From assembly GCF_020131355.1 (NCBI RefSeq), contig NZ_JAHLEL010000044.1, positions 186,001 to 250,000 of the forward strand: 64,000 nucleotides of DNA, given 5' to 3'. The DNA is from Pseudonocardia sp. ICBG1293. GTDB lineage: Bacteria > Actinomycetota > Actinomycetes > Mycobacteriales > Pseudonocardiaceae. Below, one piece after another: positions 32,775-44,800 of the stretch; position 1 is the first letter of the stretch, and each line of letters opens with the position of its first letter. Under the pieces are notes generated by a model. The model did not search any database and was not told the origin of the DNA. It saw nothing but the letters and a program-made list of their open reading frames with translations. Position numbers and translations under genes: made by a program.

Positions 32775-35700
32775 GGTCGCGGAGCCGGGTGGGGTCACCG
32801 AGCAGGAGTGCGGTCTCGCTGGGGAGCAGGGCGGGATCGATGTCCGTCGGCAGGATTGTCACCGGGCGCACCGGTGCCCCCAGGATGTCGGCGACGATCC
32901 GGGCCGCGGCCGCGGTCCGGTCCCGGATCACGGACTGGTCGAGGTCCACCAGGTCGGCGATGCCGGCCGCGCCGTCGAAGGTGAGGACGAAACCGTCCAC
33001 CTCGCGGCTGAGGACTCCCGACCACCGGCGGCCGTCCGGGGCCTCGACGGGTACGCCGTCGGCGTCGAACGCCACCCCGGTCCTCGGGTACCCGGCCTGC
33101 TCCATCGCCTGGGCGAAGTCATCGGTGCCCACCGCGGAGAAGGGGCCGTCGGGGAACCGGGACCGGTGCTCGGCGAGCATGGCGGACCACTCCGGAACGG
33201 CGGCGGCCACGATCCGCGGGCCGCCCGCAGCGTCGATCACCACCGTCCCGATCGGCACGGCCGACGACGGCGGGGCCGGAGCGGTCGCGCGCAGGGCCTC
33301 GGCCACCTCGGTGAGCGGCTGCAGCACCGGGGCGAGATCGACGGTCTCCGAGATCGCCGACGGCGGGCCGACCTGGTCGGCGCCGGGCCGGGAGCCGTCC
33401 GTGCCGGGCCACTGGACCTCGCCCTCGTACCGGGACCGGCTCAGCGGGAACGGCGGGACCCAGAACCCCATGTGCTGGGTGACGGCCCGGGCGGCGAGGT
33501 AGAGCCCGCCGACGACCGAGCCCCAGCTGCGGGTGTGGGCGGTGTCGGCGAAGCCCACACCGCGGCGCTCCGGGACGAGCATCAGCGCGGGGTGCGCGTC
33601 GCCGAGCCGGACGAGGCCCAGGAGCCGGGCCGACCCCGGCTGCACCCGTACGGCCGTCCCGGTCACGGGGGTGCCGGGTTCGGCCGTGCTCAGGACGGTG
33701 GCCGGGTGCCGCTCCTGGATGTCCCGGCGCCCCACCAGGACCCGGTGTGCGTCGTCGACCAGCAGGTCCCACTCGCCGCCGGAGGGCGCCAGGAGCGTCC
33801 AGCGCGACAGGTCGGTCAGCGGCCACCAGTGCATGGTCCGGTCCGGGGAGATCGGCAACAGCTCGGTCGGCTCGGCCGGCCCCTCCGGCGTCGGCCCCGC
33901 GTGCATGACGGGGGTGACGGGCTCGTCGAGCAGGCCGACGAACTCGCGGGCGAACGCGCGCAGCCCCGGCGGGACCTGGGGTTCGTCCATCAGGTGGGGC
34001 AGGCTGTCGTCCAGCGTCCAGCGGCCGGTGCGCGGCGAGAGCACCAGGCGGCCACCGAGCAGGACGGTCGCGGCCCGCAGGTCGGCCAGCGCCGTCGGGG
34101 TCTCCCGCGCAACGATCAGCGGCCCGTCCGGGGACCGGGTGAACCACAGCCACGAGGTACCCGCCTCGGCGGCGAAGGTCCGCGCCGGGAGTTCGTCCAG
34201 TCGCGCCCAGCGCTCGTCCACCCCCTCCGGGATCTCGTTCACCGGCTCGTCCCGGGTGCGCTCGGACGAGACCAGGGATGCGTCATCGGAGTCGTCACCG
34301 ATCTCGACCTCGGTCTCGATCTCGGTCCCGGCGGGCTCCGGATCCGGGGACGCGGGCGGCCGGCCGGGCTGCACGGGGTGGTGCGCCGGCGACCGCACCA
34401 GCTCGGGCTCGGGCTCGGCGCGCTCGAGCAACGGCGTGTCGTCGTAGGACTCCGGGGAGGACTCCGACGTCACGTCGCTGCCGAGAGAGCCGTCGACGGA
34501 GCCGTCCTCCGTCCGCTCGGCATCCGCCGTGCGGGCGAGCGTGTCCAGCGAACCGAACACCGGGAGCCCGGGATCGGGCTCGGAGACGTCCGCGACGGCC
34601 CGGGTCGGGGCCGGTGCCGTGGCCGGCCCGCCGACCCGCTCCGCCGCCGGCACCACCGGTCCCGGCACGACACGCAGGTCGGGGCCGCTGTCCGGCGTCG
34701 GGTGCAGGCGTGTGCCCGGCGGGAGGGTGTACCGGGTGCCCCCGTCGGGATCGACCACGGCGAGCAGCGGTGTGCCCGCGGGCGCGTGCACCCGCACCGC
34801 ACCGGACGCCGGCACCCCCCGCCCGGACCGGGCAGGGACGACGGGCAGCCCGTCACGGACCACACCATCGGTGTCCAGGGCGGTGGCCTGGACCTCGGCG
34901 TCGAACACGACCGGGCGGGGCGTGCGGGTGCGCTCCGCCGCCGTCGCGAGCGCCACCCGGTCTCCTACGGTCGGTGCCGGGGTGCCCGGGCCACGCTCCG
35001 CGGTCACGAGCCGGTCGTGGATCTCGGCGGTGCCGTCGTCGAGCGCCACCTGCTTGCCGGCCCAGGTGTCGAGTTCGGCCGCGACCGGGCGGCTGGACAC
35101 GCCGGGGGCGTCGTCGTGGAGCGGTGCGGCGGGCGGGCGTCCGAAGCCGGTCGGCTCCGGGATGCGCCCGAACCGGCCGATCGCCACCACGTCCACCGTG
35201 AACGGCCGCGCCCCTCCCGGCACCGGACGCTCGGCCGGACGGATCACCGTGTACACGGCGAACACCCGATCGGCCTCGGCCCGGTTCGACGGCAGTCCCA
35301 GCCGCCGCAGCTCCAGCATGACCTCTGCACGCTCGACCTCGTCGAGCGCGGCAGGAGGCCCGTCCCGGAACCGGGGCGCCGTACGGCCGGTGGGCTCCGG
35401 TGCGCCCGTTCCCGGCCCCGAGATCCGCCGCCGCTTCGGGGCACCCGCACCGTCGGCCTCGTTCTCCCCCCGGGTCTGCCACGGGGACCGCTGCCACCCG
35501 CGCACGGTGTTGGCGGAGACCAGCCCACCGGACCGGGCGGCCAGGTCGGGCGCGCTCCGGCCGGCCAGCAGCCCGGCGCGCACCCACAGCCGGACGAGCG
35601 CCGTCTCGTCCCGCTTGGTGAACGGGGTGTCCGCGGCGAACCCCCCGCCGTGGACGGCGCGCAGCCCGTCCAGCAGGTCGCGCAGGGACCCGGCGTCGGC

Positions 35701-38700
35701 GGGACCGTCGCCGACCCACCCCTGCACCTGCTCGGCCACATCGGGGTGCGTGGCACGCCAACCGTCGGCCCGGTGCTCGGCGAGTGTCTGCGCACTCCAC
35801 CGGTCACCGGCCAGCACGTTCGAGGCGGCGTCGTCGAGGTTCGCGGTGGTCGGGGCCGAACGGCCGCGCTCCTCCGCGAGACCGGCGAGATCGGCGAGGA
35901 ACCCGGCGTCCGCCCGGATCGCCGCCCAGGCGACACCGTCCACGCCGGGGGTGGCCGCCAGCTGGGCACGCTTCGCGAGGACCAGCACACGGAAGCCGGG
36001 GCTCCCCGACATCGAGGCAACGTCCCACCGTGGTCCCGCCGGGCGGGGATCAGCCGCCCCGACTACCCGGCTCTGCTGGTCCCGCCACCTGCGGACCGCA
36101 GTGTCAGCGGTCAGCCCGCCCGACGCACGGGCGAGTTCGGCGGCCGGCCTACCGACGGCCAGCCCGGCCTCGACCCAGATCCGGGCCAACGCCCGCTCGT
36201 CCCAGCTCGTGAACGGAACCCCGCGGACGAACCCGCCATCGTTCGTCCCGCGCACCGCGCCGAACCGGTCGCGCAGCGTCCCACCCGAGACATCCGAGGC
36301 CCACCCCTCGACCTCCGCCACGAAGCCCGGATGCGCCAGGCGCCAGCCCTCGACACGCCCCGCCATGAACGGTTCGAATTCCCATCTGTCCCCCGCCAGC
36401 GCAGCGGACACCGCGGCACGGAGGCCCGCGCGGGACGGCGCCGGGCGGCCGGCGTCGAGCGCGCGCCACGCCGCGGCGGTTCCGACGCCCTCGTCGACCA
36501 GGAGCGCGTTCTGGTTCATCTCGGGCCTCCCAGGCGTGCGCACCAGCTCGCCACGCCGCAGGAGGACGAAGCTCTGGAAGGCCGGATCGCTCGCCAGCCA
36601 CGCGTCGCCGGAGTCGGCGTCGCCGGCGAGGATCCGGGACGCGGCGGTCATGACGTCCCTGGTGGACGGCGTCGGATGACCGCGCTCCTCGGCGAGGCGG
36701 GAGACGTCGGCCCGGATACCGGCATCGGCCAGGGCCGCGTCCCAGGCGGCGTCGAGCACCCCGGGGCCTGCCATCAGCCGCGCACGCTCGGCGAGGACCA
36801 GCTCGCGGAAGCCGGGATCCGCCGTCATCGAGGCGACGTCCCACCCGGGCTCCACCGGGCCGGCTGCCCAGCCGTATCGGTCCTGCCACCCGCTGATCGC
36901 ATCCGCGGTGGTGAGTCCGCCCGAACCGTGGGTCAGGTCGGCGGCGGTCCGGCCGTCCACGAGCCCGGCCTCGACCCAGATCCGTGTCAATGCCCGCTCG
37001 TCCCAGCTCGTGAACGGAACCCCGCGGATGAACCCGCCCTCGTTCGCGCTCCGCATCGCGTGGAGCCGGTCGCGCAGCGTCCCGCCCGACCGGTCCTCGG
37101 CCCACCCCTCGATCACGTCCACGAGGCCCTGATGCGCACGGCGCCAGCCCCCGACGCGCCCCGCCATGAACGGCTCGATGTCCCACCGGTAGGCCACCAG
37201 CGCAGCGGACACCGCACTGCGCAGTTCGGTGAACGTCGGCCCCGGGCGGCCGGCGTCGCTCGCGAGCCGCGTCACGAGCGCGCGGACATCGTCATCGGCC
37301 ACGACCGCGGCGACGGTCATGTCGGCCGCCCCCGGGGTGCGCACCAGTTCGCCACGCCGGCGCAGGACCAGCTCCCGGAACTCGGGGTCGGTCGCCGGCC
37401 ACACGTCCACCGGGCCGGCATCGGTCCGGGCCGGCGACGACGGTCCGGACGTGTCGTCGACGACGATCGTGGCCCGCGCACGCTCGGCGAAATGGCGCGC
37501 CGTCTCCTGCACCGCGTTCCGGACGCCCGGATCACCGATGTCGGGGCCCGGCTCGCCCCGGCCGAACAACTGCACCGCGACGTGATCGGTCACCAGCTCG
37601 AACGCGATCCGGCCCCGCGGCCCGGCAGCGGCGACGTCCCCCATGACCTCGGCGGCCACCGACGACGCGGCGGACCGCAGATTCCCCACCTCGTCGTCGG
37701 CGAGGCCGGCCGCGATGGCGAACCCGTCCCAGTCCAGCCGCGGCAGGACCAGCGCCTCGGTCACCTCACGTTCCAGGGTCTCCGGCGACTGCGCTGCACC
37801 GGGCGCTCCGCCGCGCAACCGCGGCTCCGGGACGTCCTGCTCCCGGTAGTGGCCGAGTAGGCGCGGGGCGAGCGAGCGCGCGTCCTGGGTGCCGATACCG
37901 CTCCCGGACACCACCGAACGCCCACTGCTCAACCGTTCGAACTCCACCAGCCGGTCGAGTTCACCGTCGTGCAGTTCATCGGTGGTGTGCCGGTCCATCC
38001 GGCGCAACGCGGTGCGGATCTCCGTCCGCACGCCGGGGGGAAGCTCCGGTGCGTCGATCTGCCGCCAGTGCACTGCTCCGGGCGCCACGGCGTCGGGGGA
38101 TTCGGCGACGTCGTCCGGTGTCGTCTGCGGACGCTCCCGCGGTGCCGGGGTGGTCTCGGAGGCCGGGTCGGCCCCGGCGTCGTCGGGACGGTCCGCGCCG
38201 TCGGCCGGCCCCGGTCCGGGCTCCACGGGCCCGTCGGTGGGCCGGTCGTCGTCCGGTCCCGCCCCAGCCGGCAGGAGATCGAGGCGTGCGACCCACGCGT
38301 CACCGTCGAACGACAGGTCACGCACCCGCACGACCGACCCCGCCGGCACCACCGTGTGCAGCGCCCCGGTCGCCTGCGGACGCACGACGACGGTCGCACC
38401 AGCAGGCACCGCGACGATCACCGCGGTCCCGCCCGCCGACGACGGCTGGTCGGTCCCCTCCAGCTCGTGTTCCAGCTCGAAGGTCATGTCCACCGGCGGT
38501 ACGGGCGTCGTCACGGGCCACGCGGCCGAGATGGTCCGCCGCTCCGTGGTCATCTCGCTGAACGGCGGAAGGGTGAACGTCCCGTCACCCCGGACGTCCG
38601 GGATGACGGCGAACGAGTCCGTCTGCGTCGTCTGCGGCGCGATCACCGTCAGGACCGCCCGGCCCCGGTGGTCGCCCGCGCGGTAGAGCACCGTCCCCGC

Positions 38701-41232
38701 CGGGAGTGACTCCCGGAGTTCCCCGTCCACCTCCGGTCGGATCAGCGGGGTGCCGGGGGGCATGTCGACCACGACCGGCACGCCGTGCGGCTCGGCGGGG
38801 TCGTCCATCCCCAGGTCGACGCGCAGCACCAGCGTCTCGCCGGTGGTGGAGGGTACCCGCGGCAGGGTCGCCTCGAGCTGCCTGCGGTGGAGGAGCGGGT
38901 ACCGCAGGTCGGGGGCTGCTGCAGCCACCGCGTGTTGCGCCGCCTCCAGCGCGGCGAACAGCGCCACGGCGTAGCTCAAGACCGGTGTGCCCAGCGCCGT
39001 GGGGTCGCCACCCCGCTCCAGTCGTACCGGCGCAGCATCGACCGGCTGTGAGCCGGGGCGGGCGGGCCAGCCGGGAGGGGCCGTCCGGTCGATCTCCGCG
39101 GCCCACCGCGCGACGACGGTGCGCTGGGCGAGGGAGTCGTCCCAGGCCCGGCCCATGGCATCAGCCACCGTCTGCCAGAGCGTCCCGTCGGGCTCTGCTG
39201 CGTCGATCCAGCCGTCGTGCCGGGCGATGACGTCCGCCAGGCGCTCGCTCCGCTCGGTGTGAGCGCCGTCCACGACGGCGGCGACGTCGGCGTCGAGCTC
39301 GGACTCGTCGATCCCGTGGTCGACGCGTGGATCGGGCCGGGCGCCGCCCGGGTGCAGGCGGGCCCGGACGAGCGGGTGCGCGGCGGCACGCGGTTCCAGC
39401 GCCAGGTCCACCAGCTCGACCAGACGGTTCTCGCGTTCCTCAGCGGTGAGCGTCGATGCATCGAGGTGGCGGCCCGCGTGCTGCTCCACGGTGTCGAGGG
39501 CGACCTCGGCGGCACCGAGGAGCTCGTCCACGTTCTGGTCGAGGCCCCGGTACAGCTCCTCGGCCTCGGGGGATCTCGTGGCTGCACGACGCAGATGGTC
39601 GAGCACCGCACCCAGACGGCTGCCCGGCATCGTCGTCCCTGCGGGCACTCCGCCGTCGGAGATCGTCGAGGCCGCGTCGTCGTCCCACAGACGGGGCCCA
39701 CGGGTCGATGCCCCGGAACCGGGGCCGAAGTCGGAGTCGGCGTCGGACACCGACATCGCGTCGTCCGCCGGGCCCGGCGCCGGGCCCGTGGCGGACCCGG
39801 GCTCGTCACCCATGACCTCGATGGTGCCGATCGGCCGCACCCGACTGCCCGTGAGGTCGGCGAGCTGCTGGGCGACCAGCTCGATGCGGGCGAGCACCTC
39901 GGCGCGGGTGGGGCCGTCGGGACCGAGGTCCCCCTCGACGCCGCCGTTGTTCCGGAGCTCGAGCGCGTCGTCGCCGGAGCGGTTCAGCGTGCCGGCCCAG
40001 AGGTTGCCGTCGAGGGTCGGGACCGGGTTGCCGGTGTCGTCGAACGTCACTCCGAGTGCCGGAAAACCGGCGAGCTCGATCGCCGTCTGCCAGTTCTCGC
40101 TCTGCTGCCCGATCTCTTCCATCGCCGCGGCGTCGGCGATCTGGTCGCTGGTCAGGAAGTCCGGCGCGGTCTCGGCGGCCCGGATGCGGTAGGCGGCAGT
40201 CCAGAACATCTCCGGGACCGCGCTCTCGGGCGGGCCGAACCGCAACCGGCCCTCCCTGTCGAGCAGTACCGGTCGGCCTGCACCACCCCGGGGACCCAGG
40301 ACTGCGTGCAGGCTGGGACGCGACACCGGTGCTCCGGTCGCCGCCGGGTACACCGCGTCCTCCGACGGGGCCGCCAGCTGCTCGCGCATCGTGGTCTCGT
40401 CCGCCGGTCCGACGGACCGTGGCTCGCGCACTGTGCCCTCGGACACGGTCAGACCGTGCTCGTCCAGCTCGACGGGCATCGAGCTGGTCCGGTCACTCTG
40501 CTCGGCGAATGCCTGGCGCACCCTGCGGGCCGCCCGGACGACCTCGGCCCACGGCATCGTCGCGGACCGGTCGGGGATGCCGGTGGGCCGCACCTCGATC
40601 GTCCAGCCCGTGTCCTCGGCGACCGCCACCGTCCCGGTCAGCCGGGCCGTGGTCACCGCCGTCCGCGGGGCCCGGTCGATCCGGTCGCCGTAGCTCTCGC
40701 GGTCGGCGTCGGGCAGCAGGTCCAGCGGATGCCGCTCGTCGAGCGCCGGGTGCCCCACGAGCACGTCGCCCTGCTCGGTCAGCACGAACGACCACGGCTC
40801 GTCCGAATCCGGTACCCCGACCAGGACGATCCGGTCCACCGGGTACCAGTCGGTCACCGGTCCGAGGTCGAGGGACGGCGAGGTGCCGTCGACCGGGGCG
40901 TCGCCGTCCGGGACCGTCGGCTCCGGCGACGGGGCCGGTCGCGGGCTGTCCGGATCCGGGTCCGGCACCAGGGTGGCCGGCGGCACCTCGTGCGCCGCAT
41001 CGACCGCGGCGAGCTCGCGGCGCACGGTCTCCCCGACGGTGGCGTCGAGCTCCGCGCCGAGCTCGGCCCGCCGCAGCGCCAGCTCGCCCAGGTCCCGGTC
41101 GGTCTCCCGCCGTGCCTCCCGGTCGTCGAGGAGATCGGCGAGCCGGGCCCGGGCACGGGCCAGCTCGATCTCGTCGAACAAGTCCGCGGCACCGTCCAGC
41201 ACCTCGGCTGCGCGTCCCTCGCGGCGTGCCGT
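32774..41232 (-). CDS. Giant protein segment: W modules, N module, second helical-repeat array
   Basis: About 2,820 codons. Order: the end of a coiled coil just after the TAG; two W-type modules (40850-40400; 40280-39830); a helical module (39620-38910); two P-x-G/LPAGS hairpin domains (38780-38310); an N module (38060-37800); an LDW module (37790-37440); three full and one half copy of a 180-residue helical repeat (37410-35480); a C module (35370-35120); another hairpin domain (34910-34690); an acidic linker; and W and WWPLTDLSRWTL modules (34200-32830). The LPAGS hairpins recall the strand pair before the catalytic glutamate of ADP-ribosyltransferase toxins, but I see no catalytic residue. 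No cysteine seen. Confidence 0.7.
35480..37410 (-). repeat. Array of about 180-residue helical repeats, second array (3 full plus 1 half)
   Basis: Starts near 37410, 36850 (half), 36605 and 36030. Consensus: W-x-x-DPxFRELVLxxRxELxxTPG, then a long helix, WRxAHPxxVxxVEGWA, a GGTLRDRL helix, NDGGFxRGVPFTSWDERAL, RIWVEAGLxxGR, and finally LAxxSGGLxxxxxVxxW, which has helix-turn-helix spacing. The half copy stops after the first third and the next begins at once, as in an unequal-crossover deletion. Confidence 0.75.
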
Positions 41233-41235
41233 CTA
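41233..41235 (-). other. In-frame TAG inside the giant gene
   Basis: The frame reads AAREQ, TAG, TARREGRAAEVLDGAADL. The related helix at about 17370 reads IREQAAARRGHRAAAALDQ without a stop. It is a base change, not an indel, so it points to true decay or a substitution error. Confidence 0.7.
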
Positions 41236-41850
41236 CTGCTCGCGGGCGGCCCGCTCCGCCATCTGTTCGCTCGTGGTGATGCCGTCCAGCTCCCGGCGGG
41301 TGGCGTCGGGCAGTCCTGGGTCCAGCACGTCCAGGCGGCGCGCCACATCGGTGCGGCGCGGGTCGGTGGGCTCCGCCAGCTCAGGGTCGATCGCGGCGAG
41401 CTCGGCTGCGAACCGGGCGCGGGCGTCGTCCACCAGGATGGCGGCCAGCTCTGCGTGCCACCGTTCGGCCGACCGCCGGGCATCCGCGTGGCTCCGGGCC
41501 ACCTCGGCCGCGGTGAGCGGCCCGGGTTCGACGGTTCCGGAGCCGTGCAGGGACGGTTCCCGCCGCAGCAGGCCCGCGTGGTCGTCGTCGCCGTGTGTGT
41601 TGCTGCCGGACAGGTCGGGTCCGCCGGCAGCGGAGCCCTCGTCCGGCGCGTTCTGAGCGTCGGCCAGAACGGCGTCCAGCGACGGGGTCGTCGGGCTCTC
41701 GGGCCGTGGCTCGAAGATGTCGGTCCGGGTGTCCGTACCGACTCCGGCGGTGCTCGTGCGGGGGTCGGCTTCTCCGTCGGGCAGCGGACCGGTCGACGGG
41801 CCCCCGGGCGGCTGCGGGGCACCGCCCCGCAGACCCGGCCGATCCAGGGG
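41233..41850 (-). CDS. Giant protein segment: linker and start of coiled coil, ending in the TAG
   Basis: About 205 codons in a frame entered at the G6 run and left at TAG 41233. It reads RPGLRGGAPQPPGGPSTGP (the tail of an N module and a Pro-Gly linker), an acidic linker with GSNTHGDDDHAGLL, then a helical EVARSHADARRSAERWHAEL stretch. The same frame continues after the stop, so a single substitution separates it from the next segment. Confidence 0.6.
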   Translation of the reverse strand, partial: PLDRPGLRGGAPQPPGGPSTGPLPDGEADPRTSTAGVGTDTRTDIFEPRPESPTTPSLDAVLADAQNAPDEGSAAGGPDLSGSNTHGDDDHAGLLRREPSLHGSGTVEPGPLTAAEVARSHADARRSAERWHAELAAILVDDARARFAAELAAIDPELAEPTDPRRTDVARRLDVLDPGLPDATRRELDGITTSEQMAERAAREQ

Positions 41851-41852
41851 GG
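41847..41852 (-). other. Frameshift at a six-base homopolymer
   Basis: Six C on the coding strand after GTG (FGVPP) put LDRPGLRGGAP out of frame; seven would restore it. This is the typical site for slippage or for a long-read homopolymer error. Confidence 0.7.
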
Positions 41853-44800
41853 CACCCCGAAGTACACGGCGTAGGCATCGGCGAACCGGCCGGCCGGATC
41901 CGTCCGGGGCGCACCGCCATGACCGGGTCCCGACCCGATGTCGTCCACCCGGGCGCGCAGGAACTCGACGAGCTGGTCGAACTCCCGGCCCTCCGGCAGT
42001 TCGGGCAGCGCGGCGAACACCGCGGAACCCGCACGCGGATCGGCCACCTGCATCGCCCGCCGGAGGTCGCCCCGCTCGTTGTGCGAAAGCTCGGGGGCGT
42101 CGACCAGCTGGTGCCACGGGCGCCGGGCCGGGCGGGTGGGCAGATCGGTCCTCTCCGTGCCGTGTACGTCGTCCGGGCCGAGGATCCGTGACCGTTTCGA
42201 GGCCGGCTCGGCTTCCGGCTCGATCGCCCCCGGGTTCGGTGCGATACCCGCCGTCCGCACCCGCCGGGCGAGCTCGTTCGCCACGGCTCGGGTGCCCTCC
42301 GCGGCGGCGGTGCCGGCGGTGGGCGAGCCCGTCAGCCCCCACTCGACCAGCTCCACTGCGATTCGGTCCACCATCAGGCTGAACGCCACTCGGCCTCGAG
42401 GGCCGGACCAGAGCAGATCCGGCAGAACCTCGGAGACCAACTCCCTCGCCGCAGCATCCAGGTCGAACAGCTGGCCGACGGTTCTCCCCATTCCTGTTGC
42501 GAGGACATGCCAGTCCAGCCGCGGCAGTTCCAAAACCTCCGACACCGACCGTTCCAGGTCGGGCGGGAGCTCGGGGCCCGGTGTCGCGTCGGCCGCCGCA
42601 TCATCGCGGATGCGCGTGTCCGCCGTGGTCGGCGTCTCGTCCGCGCGCGCCGAGGAAGGCACCGAGCGACGACGGTTCGCGTCCCACTCGTACAACTCCG
42701 CCCAGTCGCGGATCGTCGACACGCCCACCAGGCCGTCGGCCCAGTCCGCAAGCTGCTCCGGTGACCGGCCCGACAGGTACCCGGCTCGCGACGCGATCTG
42801 GACGAGTGCCATCTCGTCCCGGCTGACGAACGGGATGCCTGGTACGAAACCACCGTCGTTGGTCGCCCGCAGGGCCGCCAGTCTGTCCGGCAACGATCGG
42901 TCCGGGGCGGGGTACTCGCGACTCCATCCCCCCACGAGCGCGACCAGCTGCGGCTGATCGGTGCGCCATCCGTCGGCTCTGAGCTCGACCTGCCTGTGCT
43001 GTCCCCACGGGTGATCCGCGAGAACCGCAGACACCGCAGCCGACAGGGACGGATCGGAAAGCATCGCACGACCCACCTCGATGCCCAGGCTCACGACCCT
43101 CTCCGCGAAGACGGCGCTCGTCCCGAGCGTGCCCGCCATGGTGTCCGGGACGCCCGGCGTACGGGCCAGCTCCGCGCGAACGCCGAGAACCACCGTCCGG
43201 AACCCGTCGTGCTGCGTCAGCACACCGACATCCCGGAACTTCGGGACCCACGTGTGGGCGTCCCGCCAGCCGTTGATCTGGGTTGCGGTCGCCAGTCCGC
43301 CGGAAGCCCAGGACAGCCACGGAATGGGCCGCCCGCTGACCCAGCCGGCGCGAGCCCAGATCCGGGTGAGCGCTTCCTCGTCCCGCTTCTCGAAGGGCAC
43401 CCGCGGTGCGAATCCGCCGTCGTTGGCCGCCTTCAGCTCGTCGAGCCTGCCACGGAGTGACGGAACCGCAGTTCCATCGGTCGCCCAGCCCTCGACCATC
43501 TCCACGAGTTGCGGATGCTCGGTCCGCCATCCCTCCATCCGCCGGTCGACGAAGTCGTGTCTCCGCTGCGGATCACGAGCCAGGACCTGCCTGATCGCCT
43601 GACGCAGTACCGCAGCAGGCAGTTCGACTCGGCCGTCCCCGGCACGGAACCGTGTCAACCGGTCTCGGAATGTTCCGTCGACCTGAACCGCGTCCTGGGA
43701 GAAGTTCGCCGCGCCCGGTGATCTCACGAGACGGTCCCGCGCCTCGCGGACGATCTCCGTGAAAGCGCCGTCCGACGCCAGGGCGTCGGCGTCCCAACGG
43801 GAGACCTCCCCGACCGGTACATACGGGGGTGGTGCGGTCCGCGACGGTCCAGCCGGGGCCATGGTGGACGTCGAACCGTGCGAGCGCCCCGCCGAGCCGA
43901 TGAACGGCCACAGGAAGCCGGCGTCCTGTGCCTTCTCCACCAAGAGCCGCGCGGACTCCGTGATATCCGATGGAACGTCCGTACCGACGAGCCCTGGTTC
44001 CCAGATCCGTTGCTCGACCAGTGCCGTGGCCACGTGGTCGATCAGCAGGTTGTAGACGATCCGCTCACTCGGCGGCGGGTCCGGGCTGACGACCGTGCCC
44101 ATCACTCCGGTTGCCGTCTCGCCGGCGATGGCCAGCAACTCGGTCTCGCTGCCGTCCTCCCACCCGCGGTCGGCAGCGAATCCTCCCCAGTTCTGCTGGT
44201 GGACGTCGAGCTCGCGCGACACGACTCCTGGATCGGTGACAACACCTCGACTCCATTTCCCCAGCGTCGTCGTGTCCACCAGGCCTCCGGACCGTCTGAT
44301 CAGGCTGCGTGCGGAGGAGCCCGCGCGGAGCGCCGCCTGGGCCCAGACGCGGACGAGGGCCGACGTGTCGAGAGTGGTCATGCGTGTGCCCGGCAGGAGC
44401 GACCGCCCGCCTTCCTGCCACCCGCCGTCCAGACGGCTCCTGACGGTGCTGGGGTCATCGGCCCCCGTGGCCGCCCATTCCTCCAAACGCTGGACGAACT
44501 CGGGGTACTCCGCCCGCCAGCCGCGCGCACGAAGACTCAGGGTGAGCGTCGGCAGTATCTTGTCGGCGCCGAGCACGTGGGACACCGCTTCCGTGAGAGC
44601 TTTGCGGCCCGGGAGCGTGCGCCCACGTTCATCGGCGAATCGACGGAGTTCGGAGAGGACGTCGGCACGGCTCACCAGACTCGGTGCGCCGACCGACGCC
44701 ACGCCGGGGGTTCGGGCCAGCTTCCGGCGGCCCTCGACGACGATGTCTACGAATCCGGGGTCGGCCCTCATCGACGAGGGATCCCACCGCGCGGGCAGAG

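Noticed and set aside
28226-37860. Two plus-strand frames of about 1,760 and 1,850 codons (28226-33502 and 32317-37860)
   Set aside because: Same reasoning: antisense to in-frame modules with clear homology, overlapping one another, and with shadow-type composition.
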